Assembly (NCBI GenBank): GCA_018657625.1
Contig: JABHWU010000051.1
Coordinates: 1-52,310 of the forward strand
DNA: 52,310 bases
Source of the DNA: Deltaproteobacteria bacterium
GTDB taxonomy: Bacteria > SAR324 > XYD2-FULL-50-16
Reading direction: 5' to 3'
In this document: piece by piece, positions 27,361-36,334 of the stretch
Layout: each line of letters begins with the position of its first letter
Numbering within the stretch: position 1 is the stretch's first letter
The notes under the pieces: generated by a model
Databases searched by the model: none
Seen by the model: only the letters and a program-made list of their open reading frames with translations
Told to the model about the DNA's origin: nothing
Program-made: the position numbers and the translations under genes

Positions 27361-28291
27361 AATTGTATATATGGGTACACCCTACTATGCTGTACCTGCA
27401 ATGCAAAAACTTCTGACAGCCGGGCATAATATTTCATTGCTGATCTGCCAACCAGATAAAAAACAGGGACGTGGCCACCGTTTACTACCACCGGCAACCA
27501 AAAAGTTTGCACTCGAACATAATATTGAGGTTTTTCAACCCAACAGTTTGCGAACAGATGAATCCCAACAAAAACTAAAACATCAAAATGCAGATTTTTT
27601 CGTTGTCATTGCCTTTGGAAAGATTTTACCAAAAGCAATTTTAGACATACCACTTCGCGGATGCATTAATGTTCATGGCTCACTTTTACCTAAATGGCGT
27701 GGTGCGGCTCCCATTCAGTTTTCTTTGTTAAATGGTGAGGCTGAAACGGGTGTATGTTCTATGTTAATGGATGAAGGCATGGATACCGGTGATCTTTTAC
27801 TTGTCAATAAAACGAATATTTTACCCGAGGACAATCTTGATCAATTAGGTCAGCGTTTATCGGAAATGAGTGCGGATACAATTCTCAAAACAATTACAGA
27901 ATTTGATCAAATTGTGCCGAAACCTCAAAACAATGATCTGGCAAGTTACACCCGTTTAATCACTAAGCAGGACCGAATAGTCAATTGGCATCTGGCAGCC
28001 GGTAAAATCTATAATCAATTTCGGGGGCTTTCTCCTAAACCTGGAATTTTTACCTATTTCAGAAAAAAAAGAATGATGTTGAAATCAATTTCTTTTTTAC
28101 CTGACTTTCCTTCAAATACTCCTCCAGGTACTCTCTTAAAACATAATAAGAATGATTTACTCGTATCCTGTGATACAGGTGCTATTCAGATAAATTTATG
28201 TCAGCCGGAAAATAAGAAAATCATGGGAATCCAGGATTTCCTTAATGGATACCAAATAGAAAATAACGAGAAATTTGAAAATGAGCTTTGA
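27353..28291 (+). CDS. fmt: Methionyl-tRNA formyltransferase
   Basis: A 312-residue enzyme that formylates initiator Met-tRNA with 10-formyl-tetrahydrofolate. KIVYMGTPYYAVPAM is the N-terminus; NVHGSLLPKWRGAAPIQ carries the catalytic Asn-His and the SLLP loop, and the catalytic Asp is in MDEGMDTGDLL. The C-terminal OB-fold tRNA-binding part is present though short. It is translationally coupled to the unknown gene upstream. The deformylase gene is not in this window. Confidence 0.96.
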   Translation: MSKIVYMGTPYYAVPAMQKLLTAGHNISLLICQPDKKQGRGHRLLPPATKKFALEHNIEVFQPNSLRTDESQQKLKHQNADFFVVIAFGKILPKAILDIPLRGCINVHGSLLPKWRGAAPIQFSLLNGEAETGVCSMLMDEGMDTGDLLLVNKTNILPEDNLDQLGQRLSEMSADTILKTITEFDQIVPKPQNNDLASYTRLITKQDRIVNWHLAAGKIYNQFRGLSPKPGIFTYFRKKRMMLKSISFLPDFPSNTPPGTLLKHNKNDLLVSCDTGAIQINLCQPENKKIMGIQDFLNGYQIENNEKFENEL

Positions 28292-28371
28292 CAGAGTCGT
28301 TAAAATCTATTGAAATATAACTGACAGTTAATTTAAAACCAAGATCACTTACTATTTTATTAAAATACCGC

Positions 28372-29649
28372 ATGATTGAATATTCTCAGGAAAACAAGAA
28401 AGTCTATTTACTGGGCGTTCATCTAAAATCTCAAAAACTGGAAGTTACAATATCGTCACTGGAAGAATTGGAATCCATCGCCAGGTCTCTGGATTTTGAT
28501 ATTATTGGTAAGATGCATCAATCCAGAGTTTCACCAGATTCAAAAAGCTACTTCGGTCAAGGTAAATTAAATCAAATAAAGGATATCATTGCGTCTGAAA
28601 AGATAGATATTGTATTATTTGATCATGATTTAAGTCCAAATCAAGGAAAATATATTGAAACCTATCTGGATTGTTTGGTTTTGGATCGAACCCAATTGAT
28701 TCTTGAAATTTTTGCCCAGCATGCCAAAACTCCTGAATCCAAGAACCAAGTTGAATTAGCACAATTAAAATATATGCTTCCCAGGCTAGTGGGAATGTGG
28801 GCACATCTTGATCGGGAAAAAGGAGGAATCGGTGCTTCAAAAGGTACCGGTGAAAAGCAGATTAATATTGATCGAACTTTGATCCGAAAGAGAATTCACC
28901 ATCTGGAAGCAACTCTGCAAAAAGTTGCCATGGAACGGAAAGTACAGAATAAAAAAAGATCAGATTGTTTTCAGGTAGGTATCGTTGGATATACAAATGC
29001 TGGTAAAACCTCCCTGATGAATGGTCTTACCGGTGTCGAATTATTAGCTCAGGATAAATTGTTTGCGACATTGGAATCCACCACAAGAATTTTGTCTGAC
29101 ACTCAGAGCCCAAATATTTTATTATCGGATACTGTCGGTTTTATTCGTAATCTTCCCCATAGTCTGGTGGCGTCTTTTAGATCAACCTTATCTGTTGTGA
29201 GAGATGCCGATTTGCTGTTGCATGTGGTTGACGGTTCCAGCCCAGATTTAAAAGAGCATATTAGAACAACTGAAGAAGTTTTGAAAGAAATTGGGGCTTC
29301 CAATATTCCTGTTTTATTAGTGTTGAATAAAATTGATCAGGTTATTGAAGAAATGGACAGCATGATCCTAACCAAAGAATATGCCGAGGCCATATTTTGT
29401 TCTGCGAGAAACGAAGAATTGATTAATTTACTCAAACAGAAGATCACACATTTTTTCAATCAGAAAATGATTCAAAAAGAAACAACCATTCCCTACCGTC
29501 ATGCAGGTTTAGTATCAAAATTATATCAGATTAGTCGGGTTGAAAATATTGCTTATGAAGAACATGGCATTCAGGTCAGCCATGCAATGACACAAATTAA
29601 TGAAAGAATCTTAGAAAAAATATTGCATGAAATGTCTTTGATCAATTGA
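28372..29649 (+). CDS. hflX: GTPase HflX
   Basis: A 425-residue ribosome-associated GTPase that splits stalled 70S ribosomes. The N-terminal glycine-rich domain (SKSYFGQGKLNQI; DHDLSPNQGKYIE; VLDRTQLILEIFAQHAKT) is followed by ARTKEGG-like GASKGTGEKQI and the G domain: G1 GYTNAGKTSLMN, G3 DTVGFIRNLPH, G4 LNKID, G5 CSARN. The 80 bases after fmt make one operon possible. Its TGA is directly next to the TAA of the convergent histidine kinase with no intergenic base. Confidence 0.95.
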   Translation: MIEYSQENKKVYLLGVHLKSQKLEVTISSLEELESIARSLDFDIIGKMHQSRVSPDSKSYFGQGKLNQIKDIIASEKIDIVLFDHDLSPNQGKYIETYLDCLVLDRTQLILEIFAQHAKTPESKNQVELAQLKYMLPRLVGMWAHLDREKGGIGASKGTGEKQINIDRTLIRKRIHHLEATLQKVAMERKVQNKKRSDCFQVGIVGYTNAGKTSLMNGLTGVELLAQDKLFATLESTTRILSDTQSPNILLSDTVGFIRNLPHSLVASFRSTLSVVRDADLLLHVVDGSSPDLKEHIRTTEEVLKEIGASNIPVLLVLNKIDQVIEEMDSMILTKEYAEAIFCSARNEELINLLKQKITHFFNQKMIQKETTIPYRHAGLVSKLYQISRVENIAYEEHGIQVSHAMTQINERILEKILHEMSLIN

Positions 29650-31734
29650 TTATATTTCTTCTTTTAAGATTTGAATGACTTTCAGACTCTCGACTTTAAT
29701 ACGTTCCCACACTATTCCTGATTTATTAAAATCTCCAATACTACCCAAATGTTCAATTTCTTTGCAAAATTCACCCAGTTTCAAAATACCAAGTGTATTA
29801 CAATTGGCTTTTAAAGCATGTGCGATTAATTCTATTTGAGTTGCATCATTATCTTTGATCGCCTGACGCATATTATCGACTTTCCCCGGTAAATCTTTTA
29901 TAAAAGCAGCGACAATATATTTTATATCCCCTATGCTTCTTTCAAGATTCTTGTAAGTGGCAATGTCAATGATCGTCTCAAAGCTTTCATCCGTTTTGGA
30001 TGACGTTTTTGTATTTTTATTTGTCCCCAGCCAGCGATTAAGAATAACATTCAGTTCATTTTGATTTACGGGTTTAGAAATGTAATCATCCATTCCTTCT
30101 TTGATACATCGTTCCTTATCTCCTTTCATGGCATGGGCAGTCATGGCAATGATCGGAACCTTATGGTTTTTAACCAAAGATTTTTTATCCCGAATGACAT
30201 GTGTCGTTTCAAATCCATCCAATTCCGGCATTTGTAGATCCATAAAAATGATGTCGAAATTGACATTCTCTAAAGCTGAAATACAATCTTTACCATTTTC
30301 TACAGCATCAATATCAAATCCTAAGCGTTTTAAAGTAAACAGGGCAACCATCTGGTTGATTTTATCATCTTCTACCAATAAGATTCTCGTTTTCCGTTTA
30401 ACAGATTCAGGAACTTCTAATAAAACATCATCTGCACGAGTCAAATACTGATTAATGACTTCACTGTTGGGTTCATTATTTCTACGATCTTTCTGTTTTT
30501 TAAAAGTCAGTACAAACCAAAATTCAGACCCTTTGCCCAGCTCGCTTTGAACCGAAAGCTTCCCACCCATTATTTTTACTAATTGACTGGCAATAGCAAG
30601 ACCAAGGCCAGTTCCACCATATCGTCGTGTTGAAGACGAATCAACTTGTGAAAATGATTCAAATAAGTGGTTTAATTGATCAGTCGGGATACCAATTCCA
30701 GTATCTTTAACCAACATTTTGAGAGAGATATCTTGTTCTGTTTGGTTATCTATTGAAACGTCTACTGAAATTTCTCCGTTTTCTGTAAACTTTACCGAAT
30801 TACTAACCAAATTCAACAGAACTTGTCGCAACCTTAATGGGTCCCCTACAATTAGGCGGGGTACTTCTGTATCAATTCTCGAATAAAAATCCAGTTCCTT
30901 TTCTTTAACAGAAATCCGAACCAAATCAAAAACTTCTTTTAAAGTCCCATCTAAATGAAAATAAGATGATTCAATATCCAGTTCACCTGCTTCTATTTTG
31001 GAATAATCCAAAATATCATTTAGGACTTTTAATAATGATTTTGCGGATTTATCAATGATATGGATCAATTCAGACTGTTTTTCTGGCATTGGTGTTTCCA
31101 GCAGTAAACTGGTTATTCCCATAATACCATTCATAGGTGTCCGAACTTCATGACTCATGTTAGCCAGAAAAGTACTCTTGGACAAATTGGCAGCTTCAGC
31201 ATTGTTTTTCTCTTTTATTAGTTGAGTTTGCACAACTTGAAGTTCACTATTCATCTCTTCAAATTTCCTGGCTTTTGTGGTGGTTAATGCTAATTTATCC
31301 GTTAAGATCGTGGCAAATAACCGGTAAAAAATATTTTTTAAATTATCACCATCAATCTCAGTATTTTTTCCAATAAAACTTGCTTTAATACTAAATAGTT
31401 CCACATTACTTTCTGCAATAACAGTAGCCATAGTGGGTTTTTGACTGATAACACTCATTTCCCCAAACATATCGCCAATACGCTTCAACTTCAGTATTTC
31501 TTCCCCACCACTATGAATGGAAACAGTGCCATTCATAAGAAAGAAAACACTGTCGTTTTCAATTTCCTCTTCTAAAATTTTATTTCCAGCAGGGTAACTG
31601 GCAATATTTGATAAGGGAAGTAATTGCTGAAGTATATCGTCTGGAAGGTGATTAAATAATCGACTATCTTTTAGATATTTAATGATTATCTCATTATTTT
31701 GAAAAAGCTGCTTAGCTGATTTATCCATCATCAT
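29650..31734 (-). CDS. Hybrid histidine kinase: cNMP-binding, HisKA, HATPase, REC, HPt
   Basis: A 694-residue cytoplasmic sensor kinase. Domain order: cyclic-nucleotide-binding domain at about 25-145 (NDSVFFLMNGTVSI; KRIGDMFGEMSVI), coiled coil about 150-185, HisKA with phosphoacceptor His195 (FLANMSHEVRTPMNGIMG), HATPase (LLNLVSNSVKFTENG; VKDTGIGIP; GGTGLGLAIA), receiver (RILLVEDDKINQM, Asp in FMDLQMPELDG) and a C-terminal HPt (IAHALKANCNTLG). No transmembrane helix, so it senses a cytosolic signal, plausibly a cyclic nucleotide. In the CNB domain the phosphate-binding cassette (usually GE...RAAT) reads GEMSVISQKPTMATV, so the Arg is missing; nucleotide binding is uncertain. No response regulator adjoins. 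Confidence 0.92.
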   Translation of the reverse strand: MMMDKSAKQLFQNNEIIIKYLKDSRLFNHLPDDILQQLLPLSNIASYPAGNKILEEEIENDSVFFLMNGTVSIHSGGEEILKLKRIGDMFGEMSVISQKPTMATVIAESNVELFSIKASFIGKNTEIDGDNLKNIFYRLFATILTDKLALTTTKARKFEEMNSELQVVQTQLIKEKNNAEAANLSKSTFLANMSHEVRTPMNGIMGITSLLLETPMPEKQSELIHIIDKSAKSLLKVLNDILDYSKIEAGELDIESSYFHLDGTLKEVFDLVRISVKEKELDFYSRIDTEVPRLIVGDPLRLRQVLLNLVSNSVKFTENGEISVDVSIDNQTEQDISLKMLVKDTGIGIPTDQLNHLFESFSQVDSSSTRRYGGTGLGLAIASQLVKIMGGKLSVQSELGKGSEFWFVLTFKKQKDRRNNEPNSEVINQYLTRADDVLLEVPESVKRKTRILLVEDDKINQMVALFTLKRLGFDIDAVENGKDCISALENVNFDIIFMDLQMPELDGFETTHVIRDKKSLVKNHKVPIIAMTAHAMKGDKERCIKEGMDDYISKPVNQNELNVILNRWLGTNKNTKTSSKTDESFETIIDIATYKNLERSIGDIKYIVAAFIKDLPGKVDNMRQAIKDNDATQIELIAHALKANCNTLGILKLGEFCKEIEHLGSIGDFNKSGIVWERIKVESLKVIQILKEEI

Positions 31735-31892
31735 TTCAAGGATCAGTATCGTTTGGTTTTTTCAGAATATGGAGTTAGCGGTAAAAGCACCAAAAAAGCT
31801 ACCAAAGTTATTATATTTTTAACCGTTAGGATAATCAAATATTGCTATATCTATGATCCGGGAAAAAATAATATTGGGGAGAAATACAAAAA

Positions 31893-32747
31893 CTAAACCA
31901 AGCGCCTATTAATTTCTATTTTTTGATCATTAATTTCTATTTGATGAAACCCAGCCCACTCTCCATTAGCGTAACGGCAGGCTCCACCGCTATTTATGGA
32001 AATCAGAGGATTTTTCACTTCAGGGCTAAAAGACCAGCTCTTATGAATATGACCATGGAGATAAAGATGAATATCATTTTCCAGTAAAAAGCTTCTTAAT
32101 TGTTTTTTACCGGTAAAGGAGTGTAAATAACCTTCTGTGATGCCTTTTGGTAGAAAAACAGGGTAGTGGCCAATGGCAATCTTGATGTGACCTTTATATT
32201 CGGTTTTAAATAGATCCTGATATTGAGTTAAAACTTCATTTGAAAGATATCCACGGGAAGAATAGAATGGGGCAGGTTGTACCATGTTAACACTAAATAC
32301 AATGATATGATCATTTAATTGTATCAGCGGCAATTGACCAGAATCATTTTTGTTAATCCCTGGATTGTTTTCCGAAAAATGTAATTTAAAAAAATCCTGG
32401 ACTAATGCTTTAGGTGTGTAATAATCATGATTTCCTGGAATAATGATTACAGGACCCTTTTTAATTAAAGGAGATAATTTTTCTTTGGCTAAGCAAAATT
32501 CTGTTTCAGAGGCCAGACTGGTTAAATCTCCTGTAATAATTAAATAATCCCAGGTCAGTGTTAACAATTTTTTTAAGATTTTCGCCTGCTGGCTTAATTT
32601 AAAGTGCCTGGCCCTTTTTAATTTTAGGTTGAATAGTCCAATTGACTTTTTTGTAAATAACTCATTACTTTGTCGCAATTGACTATAGTTCAATTCTGTG
32701 TCAGTAAAATGGAAATCTGAAACATGAAGGATAGTTAATTTTTGCAT
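31893..32747 (-). CDS. Calcineurin-like metallophosphoesterase
   Basis: A 284-residue phosphoesterase with the complete dimetal motif set: HVSDFHFTD, ITGDLTS, IPGNHDYYT, IGHYPVF and YLHGHIHKS. Such proteins include cyclic-nucleotide phosphodiesterases (CpdA) and general phosphatases. The set is like CpdA/YkuE but substrate is not determined; proximity to a kinase with a cNMP-binding domain is suggestive only. It starts nine bases downstream of a divergent MITE-like element, which therefore forms its upstream region. Confidence 0.85.
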   Translation of the reverse strand: MQKLTILHVSDFHFTDTELNYSQLRQSNELFTKKSIGLFNLKLKRARHFKLSQQAKILKKLLTLTWDYLIITGDLTSLASETEFCLAKEKLSPLIKKGPVIIIPGNHDYYTPKALVQDFFKLHFSENNPGINKNDSGQLPLIQLNDHIIVFSVNMVQPAPFYSSRGYLSNEVLTQYQDLFKTEYKGHIKIAIGHYPVFLPKGITEGYLHSFTGKKQLRSFLLENDIHLYLHGHIHKSWSFSPEVKNPLISINSGGACRYANGEWAGFHQIEINDQKIEINRRLV

Positions 32748-32755
32748 TTTTAAAT

Positions 32756-32916
32756 ACTAGTGTTGTGTCAATAATCCAGTGTCATATCAATTCCGCTGAA
32801 ATCAGGGTACACGTAACAGCTTGATACTGTTGTTTTAGTGATGTACCAGAATGTGTACATGTCCCCAAATTTCAGCTAGATTAATTGCAACCGTTCATAG
32901 TTGACATGACACTAGT
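32756..32916 (+). repeat. MITE-like element, divergent subfamily B (copy 5)
   Basis: A 161-bp element. Ends ACTAGTGTTGTGTCAA and TTGACATGACACTAGT match as inverted repeats (14 of 16). The internal cores AGGGTACACGTAACA and GTACATGTCCCCAAATTT are the same as in the 140-bp family, but the flanks around them differ (GCTGAAAT and its inverse instead of CGGTAAT). It directly precedes the phosphoesterase gene. Confidence 0.82.
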
Positions 32917-33055
32917 TTCTTATCGGTTTAATAGATGCTTATCACATTAGGCTAAACCGATCACTTGATCAAACACTATCCACTGTTTAAGATAAAATTT
33001 AAAAACTACCCATGACTTGGAAATCGAAATCAATTTCAATACAGGATCTTAAACT

Positions 33056-33274
33056 ATGACCGTTTCGTTTGAGAAAAATTTAAAACAATTAGAAGTTCTG
33101 GTTCAGGCGCTGGAAGATGGTGACAGTTCTTTAAATGAATCATTAAAAGCATTTGAAAAAGGAATCAAACTCAGCCGACTCTGCCACGATGAATTAAATA
33201 AAGCTGAACAAAAGGTTGAAATTTTATTGAAAGATGACGGTGATCAAACCAAAAAAGAAGCCTTTGATGATTAA
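33056..33274 (+). CDS. xseB: Exodeoxyribonuclease VII small subunit
   Basis: A 72-residue helical protein with the family core SFEKNLKQLEVLVQALEDGD and SLNESLKAFEKGIKL, which forms the coiled hairpin that caps XseA. Exonuclease VII degrades single-stranded DNA. Normal length. xseA is not in the window. It overlaps the following lipoprotein gene by 8 bases. Confidence 0.93.
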   Translation: MTVSFEKNLKQLEVLVQALEDGDSSLNESLKAFEKGIKLSRLCHDELNKAEQKVEILLKDDGDQTKKEAFDD

Positions 33275-34247
33275 AACATTTCTAATCGTTTTACTTTGTT
33301 TTATTTCATTGCCAGGATGCTATCTCCTTGAACAAACCTCCGGCCAACTAGATCTCCGTTTTAATCAGATTAAAATTGATAAAGCTATTCAACAGGAGGA
33401 GAATGCTAATATCAAAAATCAGCTTCGTGAAGTACCTTCTGTAAAACAATTTGCAGAAAAGAATCTTCATTTGCAAAAAACGGAAAATTATACCGGCTAT
33501 TACCACACCGATCAGGTTGGAATTACCTTCGTGGTTACAGCTAGTCCCAAAGACAAGTTAGAGCCATACACATGGTGGTTCCCCATCATCGGTCGTGTTC
33601 CTTATAAAGGTTTTTTTGATAAAGCAGATGCTTTAAAACTGGAAAAGGAACTACAATCTGAAGGCTTTGATACCTGGTTATTTGCTGCTCCGACTTATTC
33701 TTCCATTGGCTGGTTTAAAGATCCAATTACAACGCCAATGCTAAAAAAAGGATTATATTATCTAATTGATACCATCATCCATGAAATGGTACATGTCACT
33801 TTATACGTAAATGATCAGGGCGACTTTAATGAACAACTTGCTGTATTTGTCGCACACAAAGGTGCATTTGAATATCTGAAAACGAAAACGGATGGTGATT
33901 TGATCATCAAAAAAGAAATCCAACATCGCAGGAATCGGTTTCTGTTACATGAAACTTTGCAAATATATTTAAAGCAATTGGAGGAACTCTATTCAGGAGA
34001 TCAGTCTATTACAACCATACTACAAAAAAGAGCTGAGATCTTCAAAAATATTACCACAGCCATCCTGAAGATATTCCCCCATAGTAAATCGAAAAACTGG
34101 CAATTTAATAATGCGCGATTATTACAATTACGAAGATACCAACAGGAAAGCCCTTTATTAAAAGAAATATGGGAAAAAAGTAACAATAACTGGGAAAATT
34201 TTTGGGATCATATTAATAGTTATATCAAGCAGCAAAAATGGGATTAA
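33267..34247 (+). CDS. Predicted lipoprotein aminopeptidase (COG4324-like)
   Basis: A predicted zinc metallopeptidase of 326 residues from the ATG at 33267 (an earlier in-frame ATG at 33234 would put 11 charged residues before the signal peptide). MIKTFLIVLLCFISLPGC is a lipoprotein signal peptide with lipobox Cys, so the protein is membrane-anchored. The zinc motif HEMVH lies in IDTIIHEMVHVTL, with the third ligand likely in NEQLAVFVA. GYYHTDQVGITFVVTAS and WWFPIIGRVPYKGFF are typical of COG4324 peptidases. Translationally linked to xseB. Confidence 0.85.
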   Translation: MIKTFLIVLLCFISLPGCYLLEQTSGQLDLRFNQIKIDKAIQQEENANIKNQLREVPSVKQFAEKNLHLQKTENYTGYYHTDQVGITFVVTASPKDKLEPYTWWFPIIGRVPYKGFFDKADALKLEKELQSEGFDTWLFAAPTYSSIGWFKDPITTPMLKKGLYYLIDTIIHEMVHVTLYVNDQGDFNEQLAVFVAHKGAFEYLKTKTDGDLIIKKEIQHRRNRFLLHETLQIYLKQLEELYSGDQSITTILQKRAEIFKNITTAILKIFPHSKSKNWQFNNARLLQLRRYQQESPLLKEIWEKSNNNWENFWDHINSYIKQQKWD

Positions 34248-34405
34248 TAGTATTTAAATATTCACCGCAATCAACTTGTTAAAAAAAATATTCATTCATT
34301 TTAACAAAAAGCTGTGGAAAAAAATTAATATAAGAGTTAGAGTTTTACTCATAAACAACTACATACATTAAAAATACTATATGAATAAATATTAAAGGAG
34401 TTAAA

Positions 34406-34618
34406 ATGATGACACCAGGACCTATGGAACTAGGAATTATCTTAGCAATTGTAGTCGTTCTTTTTGGCGCAGGTCGACTGGCTGGAATTGGATCCGGCAT
34501 TGGAAAAGGAATTAGCAATTTCAAAAACGAAATGGAAAACGGCAAGAAGAAAAAAGCTGAAGAACTTGAACTCAAGAAAGCTGCGGAAAACGAAGAATCT
34601 GACAAAGATAGTGAATAG
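34406..34618 (+). CDS. tatA: Twin-arginine translocase subunit TatA
   Basis: A 70-residue TatA/E protein: short periplasmic N-terminus, one transmembrane helix (ELGIILAIVVVLFGAGRL), an amphipathic helix (GIGSGIGKGISNFKNEM) and an acidic/lysine-rich tail. It forms the protein-conducting part of the Tat export system for folded, often cofactor-bearing, proteins. FGAGRLAGIG replaces the usual FGPKKLPELG hinge, as in many anaerobes. An AAAGGAG ribosome site precedes the ATG. tatB and tatC are not here. Confidence 0.93.
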   Translation: MMTPGPMELGIILAIVVVLFGAGRLAGIGSGIGKGISNFKNEMENGKKKKAEELELKKAAENEESDKDSE

Positions 34619-34652
34619 TAAGCTATTTCAATAAAAATCATTACAGAATAAT

Positions 34653-34682
34653 CAGAGATTGATTCATATGAATCAATCTCTG
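34653..34682. terminator. Perfect 30-bp palindrome between tatA and gntR
   Basis: The arms CAGAGATTGATTCAT and ATGAATCAATCTCTG are perfectly complementary with no loop, between two convergent genes. No T-run follows on either strand, so rho-independent termination is uncertain; cruciform or protein-binding roles are possible. Confidence 0.5.
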
Positions 34683-34805
34683 ACCTATCTCTACATTACT
34701 CCGGTTTTGCCAATCGTAATTGATATTTTATTTTCTGACGTTATTTAGGATCCCATTGTCGATAGAGATAATTTTTTACTAATAATATTTTGGAGAGCTT
34801 ATTGA

Positions 34806-35546
34806 TTAATATCCTTCCAGATCTAATTCTAGGCAGTACTTATCACCCCGGAAATAGGAGTACATCAAATCAATGGGCACACTGTTCTGATCAAAAGTGA
34901 TGTTTTTCATAAAAAATCCAGCAGCGTGTTCTGGAAGCATAAAATAACCGGAGGTCGTCGCATTTAAATTGATGGCACGAATTTCCTGCCTGGAACGGTT
35001 GAGCGATAGTTGATAGTGTTCCGTAATAATTTTATAAAGTGATTGAGTTAAATCGTAACCCAGAATGCCTTTAAACACATTGTAAGGCAGATAGTTCTCT
35101 TCATAAATCAATGGGATATCATTGCCAATCCGCAATCTTTTAATAACGATCACTTTTTGTCGGATGCCAATTACCAGTGCTTTGGCAATATCTCTATTTG
35201 CAGAAATAAGCGATGTTTTTATCACCTTGGTGTGTTCGACAATTTTTTGATTTCCGAAATCATCTTTAAAACTACTGATTTTTTTGGTGTCATGTTTTAA
35301 CTCAATACCTGATTGGCTTAGAACAAAAGTCCCCACCCCTTTATCTTTTTTTAAGAAACCCTGAATGACCAGTTCAGAAATAGCCTGTCGTAAAGTATTG
35401 CGATTTACCTGGCACATTTTGGAGAGCTCTATTTCAGATGGTAATTTTTCCCCTTCTTTAAATCGACCGGTTTTAATCAGCTCCTTTAACCATTCCCCAA
35501 TTTGAATATACTTTGGAATTGAGCTACTTGTATTAACAATTTCCAT
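34806..35546 (-). CDS. GntR-family regulator, HutC subfamily
   Basis: A 246-residue transcription regulator. The winged helix is at 10-75 (IPKYIQIGEWLKELIKTGRF; GEKLPSEIELSKMCQVNRNT; LRQAISELVIQGFLKKDKGV), and a UTRA effector-binding domain follows (FKDDFGNQ..., RLRIGNDIPLIYEENYLPYN, NRSRQEIRAINLN, and IDLMYSYFRGDKYCLELDLE). UTRA ligands are small metabolites such as sugars, histidine or organic acids. HutC-type proteins bind GTMTAKAC-like palindromes; such sites exist at 36073-36080 and 45844-45851. The gene is separated from the amidotransferase by a repeat-rich 790-base gap. Confidence 0.9.
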   Translation of the reverse strand: MEIVNTSSSIPKYIQIGEWLKELIKTGRFKEGEKLPSEIELSKMCQVNRNTLRQAISELVIQGFLKKDKGVGTFVLSQSGIELKHDTKKISSFKDDFGNQKIVEHTKVIKTSLISANRDIAKALVIGIRQKVIVIKRLRIGNDIPLIYEENYLPYNVFKGILGYDLTQSLYKIITEHYQLSLNRSRQEIRAINLNATTSGYFMLPEHAAGFFMKNITFDQNSVPIDLMYSYFRGDKYCLELDLEGY

Positions 35547-35612
35547 TGAATGATCCTATTTTTTTATAACTATTCAGCTCTTTAAAATTTTACTTTTATG
35601 AGCCTCTGTATA

Positions 35613-35839
35613 CTGAGCGAAGTCGAAGTGTTTTTGACCAATACCTCGTTCTTTGCTCATCCTTCGACTTCGCTCAGGAACCACTGGTTACCGAGCACTG
35701 AATTTGCGATGCTCTGAGTAAAGAACGAGGTATCGCTACGAAGTCTCACGATCCTCGTAACTATCTGGTATTTCATGGTTAAGTCTTTGCTGAATATTGT
35801 ACATGTCCCCAAATTACCTACTTTTCGTTCAGACACTAA
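35613..35839. repeat. Composite repeat: REP-like blocks joined to the right half of a MITE-like element (copy 6)
   Basis: Three repeat types are joined. The pair CTGAGCGAAGTCGAAG (35613) and CTTCGACTTCGCTCAG (35662) is a perfect inverted repeat. ATACCTCGTTCTTTGCTCA (35641-35659) is inverted at 35715-35733 with one mismatch. From about 35731 the sequence follows MITE copy 1 (GCTACGAAGTCTC...ATCCTCGTAACTATC) to the right end CAGACACTAA (35839). The two inverted repeats interleave. Block 35691-35725 also matches, inverted, the REP-like copy ii near 5265. Confidence 0.8.
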
Positions 35840-36334
35840 TTAGAAACAAAAAGCCGGCTAATGTATTACCTGATATTAATATCAATATTAAATTTAAATC
35901 GGACATAATGTTGAGAAAAAAGTTGCTCAATATAAGCCATTAATTAATTTAATCTATAAAATCAAATAACCAGCTTATTTTTTTAAAGTTAAGTTGATAT
36001 CATCCAAATTAAAAATTTGTGTTTTGCATTGACAAAAGCTTTTGAATTTATAACATTATTTGGAGTTTAGATGTCTATACAGTTATTGGCACTGTAAAAA
36101 ATATTTATCCGATACTAAAGCATATCGTCAAGTGCTTGTGTTCATGCAAACTTAATATCCTAATTGAATATAACGTAGTAGTACGTAAATAGCTCATTAG
36201 GTTTTAAAGACGGTTAGGATTATTTTCGGAAAAGTTAAAAAACATTTCTGTGTTCCTAAACGAAACAAACACAAAGCCTTGATAGCTCTTTTTTATCATT
36301 CAAACCGTTAACGTTCTTTCAGGAAGAAGAGATT
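35840..36334. promoter_or_regulatory. Upstream region of the amidotransferase gene with HutC-like half-palindrome
   Basis: About 500 AT-rich bases without a gene. GTCTATAC at 36073-36080 within TTAGATGTCTATACAG fits the HutC-type operator consensus GTMTAKAC and shares TAGATGTCTA with the perfect palindrome at 45837-45858. It lies between the gntR gene and the divergently read amidotransferase gene. AGGAAGAAGAG precedes ATG 36335. Confidence 0.4.
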
